Origin: Bifidobacterium leontopitheci
GTDB lineage: Bacteria > Actinomycetota > Actinomycetes > Actinomycetales > Bifidobacteriaceae
Length of the DNA stretch: 64,000 nucleotides
Direction of reading: 5' to 3'
Assembly: GCF_009193355.1 (NCBI RefSeq)
Contig: NZ_WBVT01000004.1
Location: 62,001 to 126,000 of the forward strand
Below are positions 33,624-45,188 of the stretch, in pieces. Made by a program: the position numbers and the translations under genes. How positions within the stretch are numbered: position 1 is the first letter of the stretch; every line of letters begins with the position of its first letter. Below the pieces are notes generated by a model. The model did no database searches, had not been told where the DNA came from, and saw nothing but the letters and a program-made list of their open reading frames with translations.

Positions 33624-36551
33624 GTGCCTAGTGTGAACGATACCGGTTTCAATCCGGGTGAATCTGATCAGCATGTGTCCAATGCCGCTTCCGGTGATGC
33701 GGCCCAGCCTTCGGCTCCCGCCCCGCGACGTCGTCGCGGCGGTCGTCGTGTGGTGCGCGGCGCGGGCGCGGCCGGCGCCGCGGTGGCGCTGAAGGTCGAG
33801 GACCATTCCATTCCGCTGTTCACCGAGCCCAAGAGCGCGCCTGACGATGCGCCGGCCGACGGTTCCGATGCGCCGGCCGACGGCGAGAGCCAGCCGACGC
33901 GGCGTTCGCGTCGCAGCGCGAGCCGGTCGCGCAAGACGGCCGCCGCTGCCGAGTCCGCGTCCGCCGAGACCTCGGACGCCGCCGCCGATGCGTCGCAGTC
34001 GGACGCGAAGTCCGACGCGCCTGCCGAATCCCAGCCGACGCGCACCCGCGTGCGCCGCCGCAGCGCCATCTTCTCCGCGCTCGAGGACGACATCGAGGAC
34101 GCCCGCGCGTCCCGGACGTCCACGCGCACCCGCCGTCGCGGCAACCATGACGAGGCCGCCGAGGCATCGTCGGACGACATGTCGCGTGCGCTCGACGTCA
34201 TCGATACGCTGCCGCAGTCCGCGCACAAGTCCCATGCGATGACGTCCATCCTCTTCCAGGAGCCGGTGCTGCCGTCGCTTGACCGTGTGCGCAAGCGCGG
34301 CGCCGGCCATGACGATGCCGATGCCGACGGTCGTGACGTTTCCGGTCGTGACGTCGACGGTCGTGACGCCGCCGCCGACTCCGCCGGTGAGGACGAGACC
34401 AAGCCGACGCGTTCGCGCCGCTCGCGCTCCGGCCGTGGCGGCGACTCCTCCGCGCGCCGCGGCAACCTCAGCCACATCGAACGCATCGACAGCATCGACG
34501 ACAACGCCGGCGCCGCGGACGACGATTCGGACGTCATCACGCTCGACTCCGCCGTGAAGGGCGATGACGACGGCGAGACGACGGAGCGCCAGGGCAAGCG
34601 CAACCGCCGCCTCAACGCGCAGGAGCGCCGCGCCGCCGCCGAAGTCGAGCAGATCGAGGAGGACCTCGAGCTCGACGACATCTCCTACACGCCGATCGAC
34701 GGCGAGGAGGGAGGCCGTACGCGCCGCCGTCGCCGCAACCGGAACCGTTCGGCGGACGACGCCGCGCGCGAGCCGCAGCAGGCCGACGATACCGAGAAAA
34801 GCGACGACGACGCCCAGCCGCAGGAGAACGTGCGCGTGCTGCGTCGCTCCCGCGCCGCCGAGGACGAGGACGACGACGCGACCGTGACCCGTCGCCGTCG
34901 ACGTCGCCGTTCGCGCGCCTCCGAGGAGGACGACGAGCCGGTCGTCGTGCGCCGTTCGCGCAAGCAGCAGTACATCGACGAGATCACCGACGTCGAAGGC
35001 TCCACCAGGCTCGAGGCGAAGAAGCAGCGCCGCCGCGACAACCGCCGCGAGCGCAGCCGCCAGAGCCAGCTCATGGAGCAGGACTTCCTCGCGCGCCGCG
35101 AGAACGTGAACCGCCTCATGGTGGTGCGAGAGCGCGGCCATCACACGCAGATCTCCGTCATCGAGGACAACGTGCTCGTCGAGCATTACGTCTCCGACAT
35201 CCAGGAGGTCGCGACCGTCGGCAACATCTACCTCGGCCGCGTGCAGAACGTGCTGCCGAGCATGGAGGCCGCGTTCGTGGACATCGGCCAGTCGCGCAAC
35301 GGCGTCCTGTACGCCGGCGAGGTGAACTGGGACGCGACGCGCCTCGAAGGCCAGCCGCGACGCATCGAGCTGGCGTTCAAGTCCGGCGATCCGGTGCTCG
35401 TGCAGGTCACCAAGGACCCGATCGGCCACAAGGGCGCGCGACTGACCTCGCAGGTCACGCTCGCCGGCCGGTTCCTCGTGCTCGTGCCCTCCGGCGGCAT
35501 GACGGGCGTGAGCCGCAAGCTGTCGGAGCGTGAACGTTCGCGCCTCAAGGGCATCGTCTCCAAGATCGCGCCCAAGGACATGGGCGTGATCATCCGCACC
35601 GCGGCCGAAGGCGCGAGCGAGGAGGCGATCGTCAAGGACCTCGACAGCCTGGTGCGCCAGTGGGAGCGGATCAACGCCAAGCGCGAGGAGTTCTGGCACG
35701 GCAAGCGGCCGAAGCTGCTGCAGGGCGAGCCGGACGTGGCGATCCGCGTGGTGCGCGACATCTTCAACGACGACTTCAGCGAGCTGATCGTCGAAGGCGA
35801 CAAGGTGTACGAGCGCATCGAGGAGTACCTCGACACGATGGCGCCGGACCTCAAGGGCAAGCTGGTGCGCTGGGACCCGTCCGAGCATCAGGGCAAGGAC
35901 GTGTTCGACAAGTGGCAGATCGACGCCCAGCTGCGCAAGGGCATGGAACGCCAGGTCTACCTGCCGTCCGGCGGCTCGATCGTCATCGACCGCACCGAGG
36001 CCATGACCACCATCGACGTGAACACCGGCCGGTTCATCGGCCGCGGCAAGTCGCTGGAGGAGACGGTCACGCGGTGCAACCTCGAGGCGGCCGAGGAGAT
36101 CGCGCGGCAGCTGCGCCTGCGCGACATCGGCGGCATGGTCATGATCGATTTCGTCGACATGGTGATGCCCGCCAACCGCGACCTCGTGCTGCGCCGTCTG
36201 GTCGAATGCCTGGCGCGCGACCGCACCAAGCACCAGGTGGCGGAGGTCACCTCGCTCGGCCTCGTGCAGATGACGCGCAAGCGCATCGGCCAGGGCCTCG
36301 TCGAGGCGTTCTCAGAGGAATGCCCGACCTGCAAGGGCCGTGGGTTCATCCTGCACGACGAGCCGACCGTGAGCGCGGACTACGACGATCCGTACGCGCT
36401 CAAGGGCGGCGACCCGTTCATCAAGACGAACAAGCACGGCCGCGGCACGGATGTGCCGGTGCCGCAGGGTTCGTCCGCGGACGTGAAGGCCAAGCTGGCG
36501 CAGATCGCGGCGGCGGCCGTCGCGGCCGGCTCGGACGACGACGAGGAGTGA
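33624..36551 (+). CDS. rne: Ribonuclease E/G
   Basis: About 975 aa. Residues 1 to about 490 are disordered, acidic and Arg-rich (for example repeats of GRDV in GRDVSGRDVDGRDAAADS). The S1 domain follows (about 495-580, NVNRLMVVRERGHHTQISVI). The catalytic domain includes IVIDRTEAMTTIDVNTGRFI and MVMIDFVDMVMPANRDLVL with the metal-binding Asp residues, and the Zn-link ECPTCKGRG is near residue 899. It processes and degrades RNA. The GTG at 33624 has GAGGAG close upstream; ATG 33576 and GTG 33633 are alternatives. The scaffold region is N-terminal, as in actinobacteria, not C-terminal as in E. coli. Confidence 0.93.
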   Translation: MPSVNDTGFNPGESDQHVSNAASGDAAQPSAPAPRRRRGGRRVVRGAGAAGAAVALKVEDHSIPLFTEPKSAPDDAPADGSDAPADGESQPTRRSRRSASRSRKTAAAAESASAETSDAAADASQSDAKSDAPAESQPTRTRVRRRSAIFSALEDDIEDARASRTSTRTRRRGNHDEAAEASSDDMSRALDVIDTLPQSAHKSHAMTSILFQEPVLPSLDRVRKRGAGHDDADADGRDVSGRDVDGRDAAADSAGEDETKPTRSRRSRSGRGGDSSARRGNLSHIERIDSIDDNAGAADDDSDVITLDSAVKGDDDGETTERQGKRNRRLNAQERRAAAEVEQIEEDLELDDISYTPIDGEEGGRTRRRRRNRNRSADDAAREPQQADDTEKSDDDAQPQENVRVLRRSRAAEDEDDDATVTRRRRRRRSRASEEDDEPVVVRRSRKQQYIDEITDVEGSTRLEAKKQRRRDNRRERSRQSQLMEQDFLARRENVNRLMVVRERGHHTQISVIEDNVLVEHYVSDIQEVATVGNIYLGRVQNVLPSMEAAFVDIGQSRNGVLYAGEVNWDATRLEGQPRRIELAFKSGDPVLVQVTKDPIGHKGARLTSQVTLAGRFLVLVPSGGMTGVSRKLSERERSRLKGIVSKIAPKDMGVIIRTAAEGASEEAIVKDLDSLVRQWERINAKREEFWHGKRPKLLQGEPDVAIRVVRDIFNDDFSELIVEGDKVYERIEEYLDTMAPDLKGKLVRWDPSEHQGKDVFDKWQIDAQLRKGMERQVYLPSGGSIVIDRTEAMTTIDVNTGRFIGRGKSLEETVTRCNLEAAEEIARQLRLRDIGGMVMIDFVDMVMPANRDLVLRRLVECLARDRTKHQVAEVTSLGLVQMTRKRIGQGLVEAFSEECPTCKGRGFILHDEPTVSADYDDPYALKGGDPFIKTNKHGRGTDVPVPQGSSADVKAKLAQIAAAAVAAGSDDDEE

Positions 36552-36586
36552 CGGGTGCTGATTCTTGGCCGCACGGCGGAATTCTT

Positions 36587-36609
36587 CGGCGTGTCGCGTT
36601 GACACGCCG
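36587..36609 (+). terminator. Hairpin after rne overlapping the rplU promoter
   Basis: CGGCGTGTC (36587-36595) pairs with GACACGCCG (36601-36609), flanked by outer GAATTC copies. The TTGACA at 36599-36604 inside it is a good -35 candidate for rplU-rpmA, although no convincing -10 sits at 17 nt. Confidence 0.5.
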
Positions 36610-36723
36610 GGAATTCAGCTTGCGTTAGTACAGGGGTCAGTGTATGTTTGATAGTCGGTGTCTGACCAGCGGCTTGCGTGCGTCAGGCAAGAAGCTTTAT
36701 AACACCATAGCAAGGAACGAAGC

Positions 36724-37032
36724 ATGTACGCGATTGTGAAGGCCGGTGGCCATCAGGAAAAGGTCGAGGTCGGTGACGTGATTCTCGTCAACCGTCTTGA
36801 GGCGAAGAAGGGCGAGACCGTTGAGTTTCCGGTCGCGCTGGTCGTGGATGGCGCCAATGTGACGCTGGCCGCCAAGGATCTCGCCGCGAAGTCCGTCAAG
36901 GGCGAAGTCGTGGATGACGAGGCCAAGGGCCCGAAGATCAGCATCATGAAGTACAAGAACAAGACCGGCGTGGCTCGTCGTAAGGGTCACCGTCAGAAGC
37001 TGACCGCCGTCAAGATCACGGCGATCGCCTGA
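36724..37032 (+). CDS. rplU: 50S ribosomal protein L21
   Basis: 102 aa, standard length. [20 protein letters not shown] and the C-terminal signature [19 protein letters not shown] are characteristic; it binds 23S rRNA. AAGGAAC precedes the ATG. It is followed 33 nt later by rpmA, the conserved L21-L27 pair, with obg one gene further on. Confidence 0.98.
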   Translation: MYAIVKAGGHQEKVEVGDVILVNRLEAKKGETVEFPVALVVDGANVTLAAKDLAAKSVKGEVVDDEAKGPKISIMKYKNKTGVARRKGHRQKLTAVKITAIA

Positions 37033-37065
37033 ACCCAACGGCCATAACAAGGAAGGATCTGAATC

Positions 37066-37317
37066 ATGGCACATAAGAAGGGTGCTTCCAGCTCGCGCAA
37101 CGGTCGCGATTCGAAGCCTCAGTACCTCGGCGTCAAGAAGTTCGGTGGCGAAGCCGTCATCGCCGGCAACATCATCGTCCGCCAGCGTGGCACCAACTTC
37201 CACCCGGGCCAGAACGTCGGCATGGGCAAGGACCACACTCTGTTCGCCCTCACCGACGGCAGCGTGAAGTTCGGCGTCCGCCACGACCGCAAGGTCGTCG
37301 ACGTCATCGCCGCCTGA
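37066..37317 (+). CDS. rpmA: 50S ribosomal protein L27
   Basis: 83 aa. Starts [20 protein letters not shown], the uncleaved actinobacterial form, with [20 protein letters not shown] in the core. The N-terminal tail reaches the peptidyl transferase centre. AAGGA is 9 nt before the ATG. Confidence 0.98.
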   Translation: MAHKKGASSSRNGRDSKPQYLGVKKFGGEAVIAGNIIVRQRGTNFHPGQNVGMGKDHTLFALTDGSVKFGVRHDRKVVDVIAA

Positions 37318-37339
37318 GCGATATAGCGTTTACGCCACA

Positions 37340-37394
37340 CAAGCCGTGTGTGCGGGTTGCTGAAAAGCACCCGCCACACGGCTTGTTGCGTTTC
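37340..37394 (+). terminator. Terminator of rplU-rpmA
   Basis: CAAGCCGTGTG (37340-37350) pairs with CACACGGCTTG (37375-37385), extended inward by CGGGT/ACCCG, and followed by TTGCGTTTC. Confidence 0.85.
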
Positions 37395-37424
37395 AGGGGC
37401 GGAAATGTTCGCTCCGGCCGGTTC

Positions 37425-37474
37425 ATGGTGCGGATTGCCCTTTTTAACGCTTGAAAGCGGGCAAAACGCACCAT
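37425..37474. repeat. ATGGTGCG palindrome, degenerate copy
   Basis: ATGGTGCGGATTGCCC (37425-37440) pairs with GGGCAAAACGCACCAT (37459-37474) with two mismatches. The same sequence, as a perfect 26-bp inverted repeat, lies at 38552-38611, so the two copies bracket the gene at 37478-38506. Confidence 0.8.
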
Positions 37475-37477
37475 CAA

Positions 37478-38506
37478 TCATCGGGAACGGGCATATGGCC
37501 TGCGTCTGCGGGCGATACTGTACGCGGTATGTCGGGTAGGGCTTGGTGACGTATGACGGCGGGAGACGCCCAAGGCATCAAGCTGTCGTACAACGCGCTC
37601 CGGATTGTCGAGGTCGGTATGGTACATGCGCAGCACCACTGCCCGCCGTCGTTCGAGACACTGCTGTCTGCGGCGCTCCTCGTCCACGACCTCCCTGATG
37701 GTCCTGCCGGACGTCATCTGCGGGTCCACGTATTTGCGCGTCCCGTCGAATTCCCCGACGACCAGGGTGCCGTCCTTTCTCTTCCAAAGGAAGTCGCCGC
37801 GGTGGGTGCGGCCAGGCTCATCCAGACACGGGAACTGGGGCTGGACGTCATCCGGCGGATACCCGCAGTCACAGGCGACACCCCGCGCCTCGGATTCGCC
37901 GCCGTTCTCGCTGCGGCCGTCGGCCAGCGAAAAGGCCCGTTCCACGGCCTGCCGATGCCGTGTGTATTTCACGCTGCATGGATAGGCCAGCAGGGTCGTC
38001 TTGCTGACCAAGCCGAGGCGTAGCGCGGAATCAAGCGGACCGAGCGAGTAGCGCAGAGGGTATCCCGCCGCACAATCGAACAGCGTGCGCAGCAGACCGG
38101 TCACCTTCACATGCCCTATCGTCGTGGTCTCCGGATAGGCCACGACGCAGTGCGCAAGGTCGGCGGTGTCGCGATGGCCGCCGCCGGGGCGTGCAGCGAC
38201 GCATATCGGGAACGCCAGCCGGTACGAGCAGTCGAGTCCATGCATGATTGCGGCGGTCGGCCCGCAGAACACCCAATCGGGATGCTGCATCGCAAGCGCC
38301 CGCACGATGTGACGGACCTGCTCATGCACATCCAGCGTGTTCCAGTATGCGGTTTCGGCATACAGACCGCGATATGCGCGAATCACCGTGCCGTGCTTCA
38401 CCCGGCGTTGAATGGCCCGTATGTCCGTCTTGGTCTGCGGTCTGGCGCAGCGTCGCTCCCTGCGGGCCGCAGCGAACAGAATAGTCAAAGAATGATGTGT
38501 CCCCAT
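37478..38506 (-). CDS. AbiEi-like winged-helix protein with DUF559/nuclease-like C-terminus
   Basis: 342 aa. The N-terminal part looks like an AbiEi-type wHTH antitoxin domain: [25 protein letters not shown], then [22 protein letters not shown] middle domain ([26 protein letters not shown]) follows. The C-terminal part ([20 protein letters not shown] then RKY, about residues 240-275) has the D-x-n-E-x-D-x-x-x-K spacing of PD-(D/E)XK-like DUF559 proteins. The start at 38506 is preferred because TACACT (38518-38513) lies 6 nt upstream, a leaderless arrangement; an extension to 38596 would run into the palindrome. No partner toxin gene is next to it. Function unknown; defence or regulation is possible. 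Confidence 0.65.
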   Translation of the reverse strand: MGTHHSLTILFAAARRERRCARPQTKTDIRAIQRRVKHGTVIRAYRGLYAETAYWNTLDVHEQVRHIVRALAMQHPDWVFCGPTAAIMHGLDCSYRLAFPICVAARPGGGHRDTADLAHCVVAYPETTTIGHVKVTGLLRTLFDCAAGYPLRYSLGPLDSALRLGLVSKTTLLAYPCSVKYTRHRQAVERAFSLADGRSENGGESEARGVACDCGYPPDDVQPQFPCLDEPGRTHRGDFLWKRKDGTLVVGEFDGTRKYVDPQMTSGRTIREVVDEERRRQQCLERRRAVVLRMYHTDLDNPERVVRQLDALGVSRRHTSPSPTRHTAYSIARRRRPYARSR

Positions 38507-38526
38507 AGGCCAAGTGTAGGGGATAG

Positions 38527-40365
<1,839 letters not shown>

Positions 40366-40386
40366 CGGCACCGGTCGCAGCATGCT

Positions 40387-40423
40387 ATGCCGCCCGTCGC
40401 ATGACCGTCGCGACGGGCGGCAT
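40387..40423 (+). terminator. Hairpin after obg
   Basis: ATGCCGCCCGTCGC (40387-40400) and GCGACGGGCGGCAT (40410-40423) form a perfect 14-bp stem with a 9-nt loop. There is no T-run. Confidence 0.6.
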
Positions 40424-40491
40424 CGTCATCGTCCCGACGCATACGCATGTGCGGCAGCGCACGTAGGCGGTCGCAAGGCAGGGGAGGACAC

Positions 40492-41622
40492 ATGACCATG
40501 GTTGAGGAGGACGTCAGACGAGCCGTCGCCGCCGCGCGGACCGTCGTCGTCAAGGTCGGCTCGAGTTCGCTGACCAAGCCGAGCGGGCATCTTGACGCGG
40601 CCCGGCTGCGTGCGCTGGTCGCCGCGCTCGCCGCCGCCGCCCAGCAGGGCGCGCGCGTCGTGCTCGTCTCGTCCGGTGCGATCGCGGCCGGTTTCGGCCC
40701 GCTCGGCTTCGAAGCCAGACCGTCGGACGTCGCCACGCAGCAGGCGGTCGCGGCGGTCGGCCAAGGACTGCTCATGGCGCAGTACGAGGCGGCGTTCTCC
40801 CGATATGGCCTGAAGGTCGGGCAGATCCTCATCACCGCCGAGGACACGATCCGCGCCACCCAGTACCGCAACGTGCAGCGCACGCTGGACCGGCTGCTCG
40901 ACCTCGGCGTGGTGCCGATCGTCAACGAGAACGATTCGCTGGCCAGCAACGAGATCCGTTTCGGCGACAACGACCGGCTGTCCGCGCTCATGGCGAACCT
41001 CGTGCGGGCCGACGCACTCGTGCTGCTCACCGACGTGGACGCGCTGTACACCGCGCCGCCCAGCCAGCCGGGCGCGCGACGCATCGGTTTCGTGCCGGAT
41101 GTGGTCGCCGCCCTCGATGACGTGACCGTCACCGGCCCCACATCCGGCGTGGGCACCGGCGGCATGGTCACCAAACTGGAGGCGGCCCGCGTGGCCGCGG
41201 TATCAGGCATCCCCGCCGTGCTCACCAGCGCCGTCAACGCCGGTCCTGCGTTGATGGGCGACCCTGTGGGCACCGCGTTCGCGCCCGTCAAGCACCGCGG
41301 CTCGTCGCGCCGCCTGTGGATCGGGTTCGCGGCCGAGCCACGCGGCGCGCTCGTCGCGGACGCCGGCGCGGCCAAGGCCGTACGCGGCGGCCGCGCCAGC
41401 CTGCTGTCCGCCGGCGTGCTGGAGGTGCGCGGCGAGTTCTCGGCAGGCGACCCCGTCTGGATCGACGACGAGTCCGGCCGTCACCTCGCGCGTGGACTGT
41501 CCGGCTTCGACTCCGAGGAGATCCCGCAGATGCTTGGCCGCACCACCACGCAGCTCAAGAGGTTCCTCGGCGCCGAATACGCGCATCCGGTCGTCCACCG
41601 CGACGACCTCGTGCTCGTGTGA
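40492..41622 (+). CDS. proB: Glutamate 5-kinase
   Basis: 376 aa. Amino acid kinase domain (VVVKVGSSSLTKPSGHLD; VVLVSSGAIAAGFGPLGF; PIVNENDSLASNEIRFGDND; SGVGTGGMVTKLEAARVA) followed by a PUA domain (about 285-376, GRASLLSAGVLEVRGEFSAGD). First enzyme of proline synthesis. GGGGAGG lies 6 nt before the ATG at 40492; a second ATG two codons later is possible. Linkage of proB to obg is common in actinobacteria. Confidence 0.96.
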   Translation: MTMVEEDVRRAVAAARTVVVKVGSSSLTKPSGHLDAARLRALVAALAAAAQQGARVVLVSSGAIAAGFGPLGFEARPSDVATQQAVAAVGQGLLMAQYEAAFSRYGLKVGQILITAEDTIRATQYRNVQRTLDRLLDLGVVPIVNENDSLASNEIRFGDNDRLSALMANLVRADALVLLTDVDALYTAPPSQPGARRIGFVPDVVAALDDVTVTGPTSGVGTGGMVTKLEAARVAAVSGIPAVLTSAVNAGPALMGDPVGTAFAPVKHRGSSRRLWIGFAAEPRGALVADAGAAKAVRGGRASLLSAGVLEVRGEFSAGDPVWIDDESGRHLARGLSGFDSEEIPQMLGRTTTQLKRFLGAEYAHPVVHRDDLVLV

Positions 41623-41700
41623 CGGTCGCATGTCCGCTACGGCCCGTCCCCGCATGCCGTCAGCAGCTGCGGTGCGTGCCCAGCGACGTCTTCACCAGGA

Positions 41701-41747
41701 CTCGCCCCAGCCGGCGGGGGCTGTCAGCGTAGCTGACTGGGGGTGGT
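41701..41747. repeat. CTGACTGGGGGTGG-family repeat
   Basis: One unit: CCCAGCCGGCGGGGG then CTGTCAGCGTAGCTGAC then TGGGGGTGG, matching the right half of 784-885. Confidence 0.8.
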
Positions 41748-41834
41748 CCCCGGTCGCAGGACTGTCCCCCGCGACGGTCCTGCACGTGTCGCCGGACCTG
41801 TCGGTTTTCGCCCACTGGGTTTAGCATGGAAGCC

Positions 41835-43046
41835 ATGACTATGGCTGATTGGCAGACTTTTTCCGACCGTATCAACAATGTGGCCCCGAGCGCCACGCTG
41901 GCCGTCGACTCCAAGGCGAAGGCGATGAAGGCCGCCGGCGTGGACGTCATCGGATTCGGCGCAGGCGAGCCTGATTTCCCCACCCCAGCGAACATCGTGG
42001 ACGCCGCCGTCGAGGCATGCCGCGAGCCGCGCAACTACAAGTACACGCCGACCGCCGGCCTGCCCGAGCTGCGCCGCGCCATCGCCGACAAGGTCCTGCG
42101 CGACTCCGGCTACGAGGTCGCGCCCGAACAGGTCGTCGTCACCAACGGCGGCAAGCAGGCCGTCTACGAATCCTTCCAGGTCCTGCTCAACGACGGCGAC
42201 GAGGTCATCATCCCCACCCCGTTCTGGACCAGCTACCCGGAGGCCGTCAAGCTTGCCGGCGGCAAGCCGGTCGAGGTGTTCGCCGGCGCCGACCGCGACT
42301 TCGAGCCGGATATCGACGCCATCGAGGCCGCCCGCACCGGGCGCACGAAGGCGATCATCATCACCTCGCCCAACAACCCGACCGGAGCCGTGTGGAGCCG
42401 CGAGACCATCCGCGCCATCGGCCGCTGGGCCGTCGAGCACCACGTGTGGATCATCTCCGACGAAATCTACGAACACCTCAACTACGACGGCGCCAAGACC
42501 GCGTACGTCGGCGTCGAAGTGCCCGAATGCCGCGACCAGCTGCTCGTCCTCAACGGCGTCGCCAAGACCTACGCCATGCCCGGCTGGCGCGTCGGCTGGA
42601 TGGTCGCCCCGCTCGAGGTCGCCAAGGCCGCCTCCAAGCTGCAGGGCCACCTGAGCTCCAACGTCTCCAACGTCCCCCAGCGCGCCGCGCTCGCCGCCGT
42701 CGCCGGACCCCTCGACGACGTGTACATGATGCGCGAGGCGTTCGACGCCCGCCGCAAGGCTATCGTCGCCGCGCTCAACGACATCCCCGGCGTCGTCTGC
42801 CCGACCCCCACCGGCGCGTTCTACGCCTTCCCCGACGTCTCCGGCCTGCTCGGCAAGCCGCTCGGCCCGAACGGCACCGTTTGCGCCACCTCCGCCGAAC
42901 TGGCCGCCGCCCTGCTTGACGAGGCGCACGTCGCCGCCGTGCCCGGCGAGGCGTTCGGCGCGCCCGGCTACCTGCGCTTCTCCTACGCGCTCGCCGACGA
43001 CCAGCTCGCCGAAGGCATGCGCCGGTTCCGCCAGTGGGTCGGCTGA
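41835..43046 (+). CDS. Class I/II aminotransferase (aspartate aminotransferase type)
   Basis: 403 aa PLP fold-type I enzyme. [20 protein letters not shown] at the N-terminus, [29 protein letters not shown] and the PLP-lysine motif [16 protein letters not shown] with Lys244. The C-terminal [19 protein letters not shown] contains the substrate-carboxylate Arg. It is most like bacterial aspartate/prephenate aminotransferases of subgroup Ib. The start is placed at 41835 because TAGCAT (41822-41827) lies 7 nt upstream; an in-frame ATG at 41826 overlaps that box. Confidence 0.92.
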   Translation: MTMADWQTFSDRINNVAPSATLAVDSKAKAMKAAGVDVIGFGAGEPDFPTPANIVDAAVEACREPRNYKYTPTAGLPELRRAIADKVLRDSGYEVAPEQVVVTNGGKQAVYESFQVLLNDGDEVIIPTPFWTSYPEAVKLAGGKPVEVFAGADRDFEPDIDAIEAARTGRTKAIIITSPNNPTGAVWSRETIRAIGRWAVEHHVWIISDEIYEHLNYDGAKTAYVGVEVPECRDQLLVLNGVAKTYAMPGWRVGWMVAPLEVAKAASKLQGHLSSNVSNVPQRAALAAVAGPLDDVYMMREAFDARRKAIVAALNDIPGVVCPTPTGAFYAFPDVSGLLGKPLGPNGTVCATSAELAAALLDEAHVAAVPGEAFGAPGYLRFSYALADDQLAEGMRRFRQWVG

Positions 43047-43179
43047 CCTTCAGCGTGTTGCGTGTCGCACAATGGTCGATGTCATGCGTTTTCGTTGATA
43101 TTCCAACGATAATGCACGACATCGGCGGTGCCGCGCCACGCCGGTGACGCGGCCGGAACAACACGCGATTGGACGAAAT

Positions 43180-43216
43180 CGCCAAGAGCCGCTAATATGA
43201 CCTCTTGGCGGTTTTG
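43180..43216 (+). terminator. Terminator of the aminotransferase gene
   Basis: CGCCAAGAG (43180-43188) pairs with CTCTTGGCG (43202-43210), followed by GTTTTGCC. Confidence 0.7.
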
Positions 43217-43249
43217 CCAAGTGTCGGCCACGTAGTCTTACGGGGCAAG

Positions 43250-43262
43250 TACACTGGGCAAA
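43250..43262 (+). promoter_or_regulatory. Probable promoter of tRNA-Trp-secE-nusG
   Basis: TACACT at 43250-43255 is well placed as a -10 box for a transcript starting about 10 nt before the tRNA. No strong -35 is visible. Confidence 0.45.
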
Positions 43263-43270
43263 GTTCACCT

Positions 43271-43346
43271 AGGGATGTGGCGCAATTGGTAGCGCAACGG
43301 TCTCCAAAACCGTAGGTTGTGGGTTCGAGTCCCGCCGTCCCTGCCA
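43271..43346 (+). tRNA. tRNA-Trp (CCA anticodon)
   Basis: 76 nt cloverleaf. The acceptor stem AGGGATG pairs with CGTCCCT (one T-G), the D-arm contains GCGCAATTGGTAGCGC, the anticodon loop CTCCAAA gives anticodon CCA, and the T-arm is GTGGGTTCGAGTCCCGC. CCA is encoded at 43344-43346. It is followed by secE and nusG, a conserved arrangement. Confidence 0.97.
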
Positions 43347-43382
43347 AGCTTTTGTAACCAAATACACTCACAAAGGATGAAT

Positions 43383-43610
43383 ATGGCGAAGGCAAGCAAG
43401 TCGGAGAAAGCAGTCAAGCCGAATGTATTCATGCGCATTGGCCTGTTCATCAAGCAGATTATCGACGAGCTCCGCAAGGTCGTGACCCCCACCGCCAAGG
43501 AACTCTTCTTCTGGTCCCTCGGCGTGTTCATCTTCGTCGTGCTCCTCATGGTTCTCGTCACGGGAATGGATTTCGGTCTGGGCAAGCTCGTGCTGTGGGT
43601 GTTCGGCTGA
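43383..43610 (+). CDS. secE: Preprotein translocase subunit SecE
   Basis: 75 aa. A basic N-terminus precedes the conserved amphipathic segment IKQIIDELRKVVTPTAKELF and one membrane helix (about 48-68). It clamps the SecY channel. ATG 43383 has AAAGGA 6 nt upstream; the ATG two codons earlier is too close to that site. Confidence 0.95.
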   Translation: MAKASKSEKAVKPNVFMRIGLFIKQIIDELRKVVTPTAKELFFWSLGVFIFVVLLMVLVTGMDFGLGKLVLWVFG

Positions 43611-43639
43611 TCCAACGACACTGAAGGTGAATAGTTCGC

Positions 43640-44476
43640 ATGACTGATGAAGTGAATCTCGAAAATCTCGACGCACTGGCGGATCTTCCCGATCCGACCG
43701 ACGCGGCTGCTGACGCGGATCAGGCTGCGGATGCGGCGGTTGATTCCATCAACACCGATGTCGTTGCCGCCTCCGAGCCTTCCACCGATTCCACCGACGA
43801 ATCCTCCGCCGCCGAGCAGGACAACAACGCCGACGACTCGAGCGAATCCGACGAGCTCGACGCCGGCCAGATCGCCGTCGAAGAATTCTCCAAGTCCCTT
43901 CGCACCCTCGAAGGCAAGTGGTACGTTCTCCACACCTACTCCGGCTACGAGAAGCGCGTCAAGACCAACGTCGAATCCCGCATCGTCAGCTTCGGCCTCG
44001 AAGACAAGATCTACCAGGTCGAAGTCCCCATGGAGGAAGTCGAAAAGCACACCGAAAAGGGCAAGAAGGTCGTCACCCGCGTCCGCGTCCCCGGCTACGT
44101 CCTCATCCGCATGGAACCCGACGACGACGCCCGCCGCATCGTCCGCGAGACCGAAGGCGTCACCGGCTTCGTCGGCCCCACCAAGGAACCGGCTCCCCTC
44201 ACCCGCAAGGAAGTCGTCTCCATGCTCGCGCCCATGATCGCCTCCGAGGCCCTCAAGAAGGCCGGCGACAAGCCCGCAGCCAACAAGAAGCGCGCCGTCG
44301 AGGTCTCCTACGCCGTCGGCGATCAGGTCACCGTCACCGACGGACCCTTCGCCACCATGGCCGCCGTCGTCTCCGACGTCGAGCCCACCACCCAGAAGCT
44401 CACCGTGCTTGTCTCCATCTTCGGCCGTGACACGCCGGTGGAGTTGGGCTTCCACCAAGTCGAAAAACTGCAGTAA
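43640..44476 (+). CDS. nusG: Transcription termination/antitermination factor NusG
   Basis: 278 aa. An acidic, disordered N-terminal extension of about 95 residues precedes the NGN domain ([60 protein letters not shown]) and a C-terminal KOW domain (about 215-278, [17 protein letters not shown]). It couples RNA polymerase to ribosome or Rho. The stop codon lies inside the first arm of the following hairpin array. Confidence 0.97.
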   Translation: MTDEVNLENLDALADLPDPTDAAADADQAADAAVDSINTDVVAASEPSTDSTDESSAAEQDNNADDSSESDELDAGQIAVEEFSKSLRTLEGKWYVLHTYSGYEKRVKTNVESRIVSFGLEDKIYQVEVPMEEVEKHTEKGKKVVTRVRVPGYVLIRMEPDDDARRIVRETEGVTGFVGPTKEPAPLTRKEVVSMLAPMIASEALKKAGDKPAANKKRAVEVSYAVGDQVTVTDGPFATMAAVVSDVEPTTQKLTVLVSIFGRDTPVELGFHQVEKLQ

Positions 44477-44893
44477 ATTCCGCTGCGGAGCGTATACCGC
44501 CTTTCTTCACCACTCGGCGTACCCTGGTACGCCTTCGGGTTCAGACGGCGGTCTCCGCACGCGCAGCGAAATTTACTGTCGAAGATCGCATAAAGCCGCC
44601 GCGAAACGTCTTTCCTCACCACTCGACGTACCAGATGTACGCCTTCGGGTTCGGACGACGTTTCTCGGCGGCTTTCTGCGATTTACTGAGATAATGCGAC
44701 ACCGCCTTTCTTCACCACTCGGCGTACCCTGGTACGCCTTCGGGTTCAGACGGCGGTCTCCGCACACGCAGCGAAATGTACTGTCGGTACATCACATAAC
44801 GGAGCGTCTTCTGCGTTGCTCCTCGGTCGCTGTACCTTGGTACAGCTTCCCTCGGTGCGCCTTGAAGCCGCACACGTTATGTGATGTACTGTC
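44472..44893. repeat. Array of four nested-hairpin units
   Basis: Four units of about 90-110 bp each fold on themselves. Unit A (44472-44577): AGTAAATT/AATTTACT outside, then GCTGCG/CGCAGC-type, CCGCC/GGCGG and GGCGTACC-CT-GGTACGCC at the tip. Unit B (44587-44690): AAACGTC/GACGTTT, GCCGCC/GGCGGC. Unit C (44700-44785) is nearly identical to A in its inner part. Unit D (44787-44889): a perfect 15-bp stem GTACATCACATAACG and a GCTGTACC-TT-GGTACAGC tip. Units are joined by ACTGTCGAAGATCG-like spacers. Short open frames inside are not convincing genes. Function unknown. Confidence 0.85.
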
Positions 44894-44913
44894 AAAGATC
44901 GTTAGGCCGTCGC

Positions 44914-44946
44914 GAAACGTTTGGATGTTTTGCGGCGGCTTTTTTG
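44914..44946 (+). terminator. Terminator after the nusG hairpin array
   Basis: GCCGTCGC ... GCGGCGGC stem (with one G-T pair) followed by TTTTTT at 44940-44946. It ends the tRNA-Trp-secE-nusG transcript. Between here and 45188, a 16-base imperfect inverted repeat GTCACTGTGCTCGCCC (44946-44961) / GGGCGAGCAGGGTGAC (45028-45043) is the only other structure seen. Confidence 0.75.
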
Positions 44947-45188
44947 TCACTGTGCTCGCCCTTGCAGAGTGACGCAGACGTGAAAATGGTTGGAAACAGT
45001 GAGGTTTGAGTGGTGCGTCACTGTGAGCGGGCGAGCAGGGTGACGTTCCCGAGCTCTCAGGGTCGGCGGGCGGCGTAACACGACCGTCAACAATGCGGGC
45101 GTCGATGCCGGATATGTGAGGCAATGCTGGTAACGTAGGGGACAGGCCGAGCAACGATGTTTCGGCAATACGAGAGAGGGCATGCATC

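Noticed and set aside
37553-38023. + strand open frame overlapping the AbiEi-like gene
   Set aside because: No ribosome site and no motifs, whereas the - strand frame has domain signatures and a promoter.
44323-44972. Short open frames in the hairpin array (repeated GTPSGEERR peptides on the - strand)
   Set aside because: They repeat because the DNA repeats; there is no ribosome site and the structure explains the sequence better. A translated role is not excluded but not supported.
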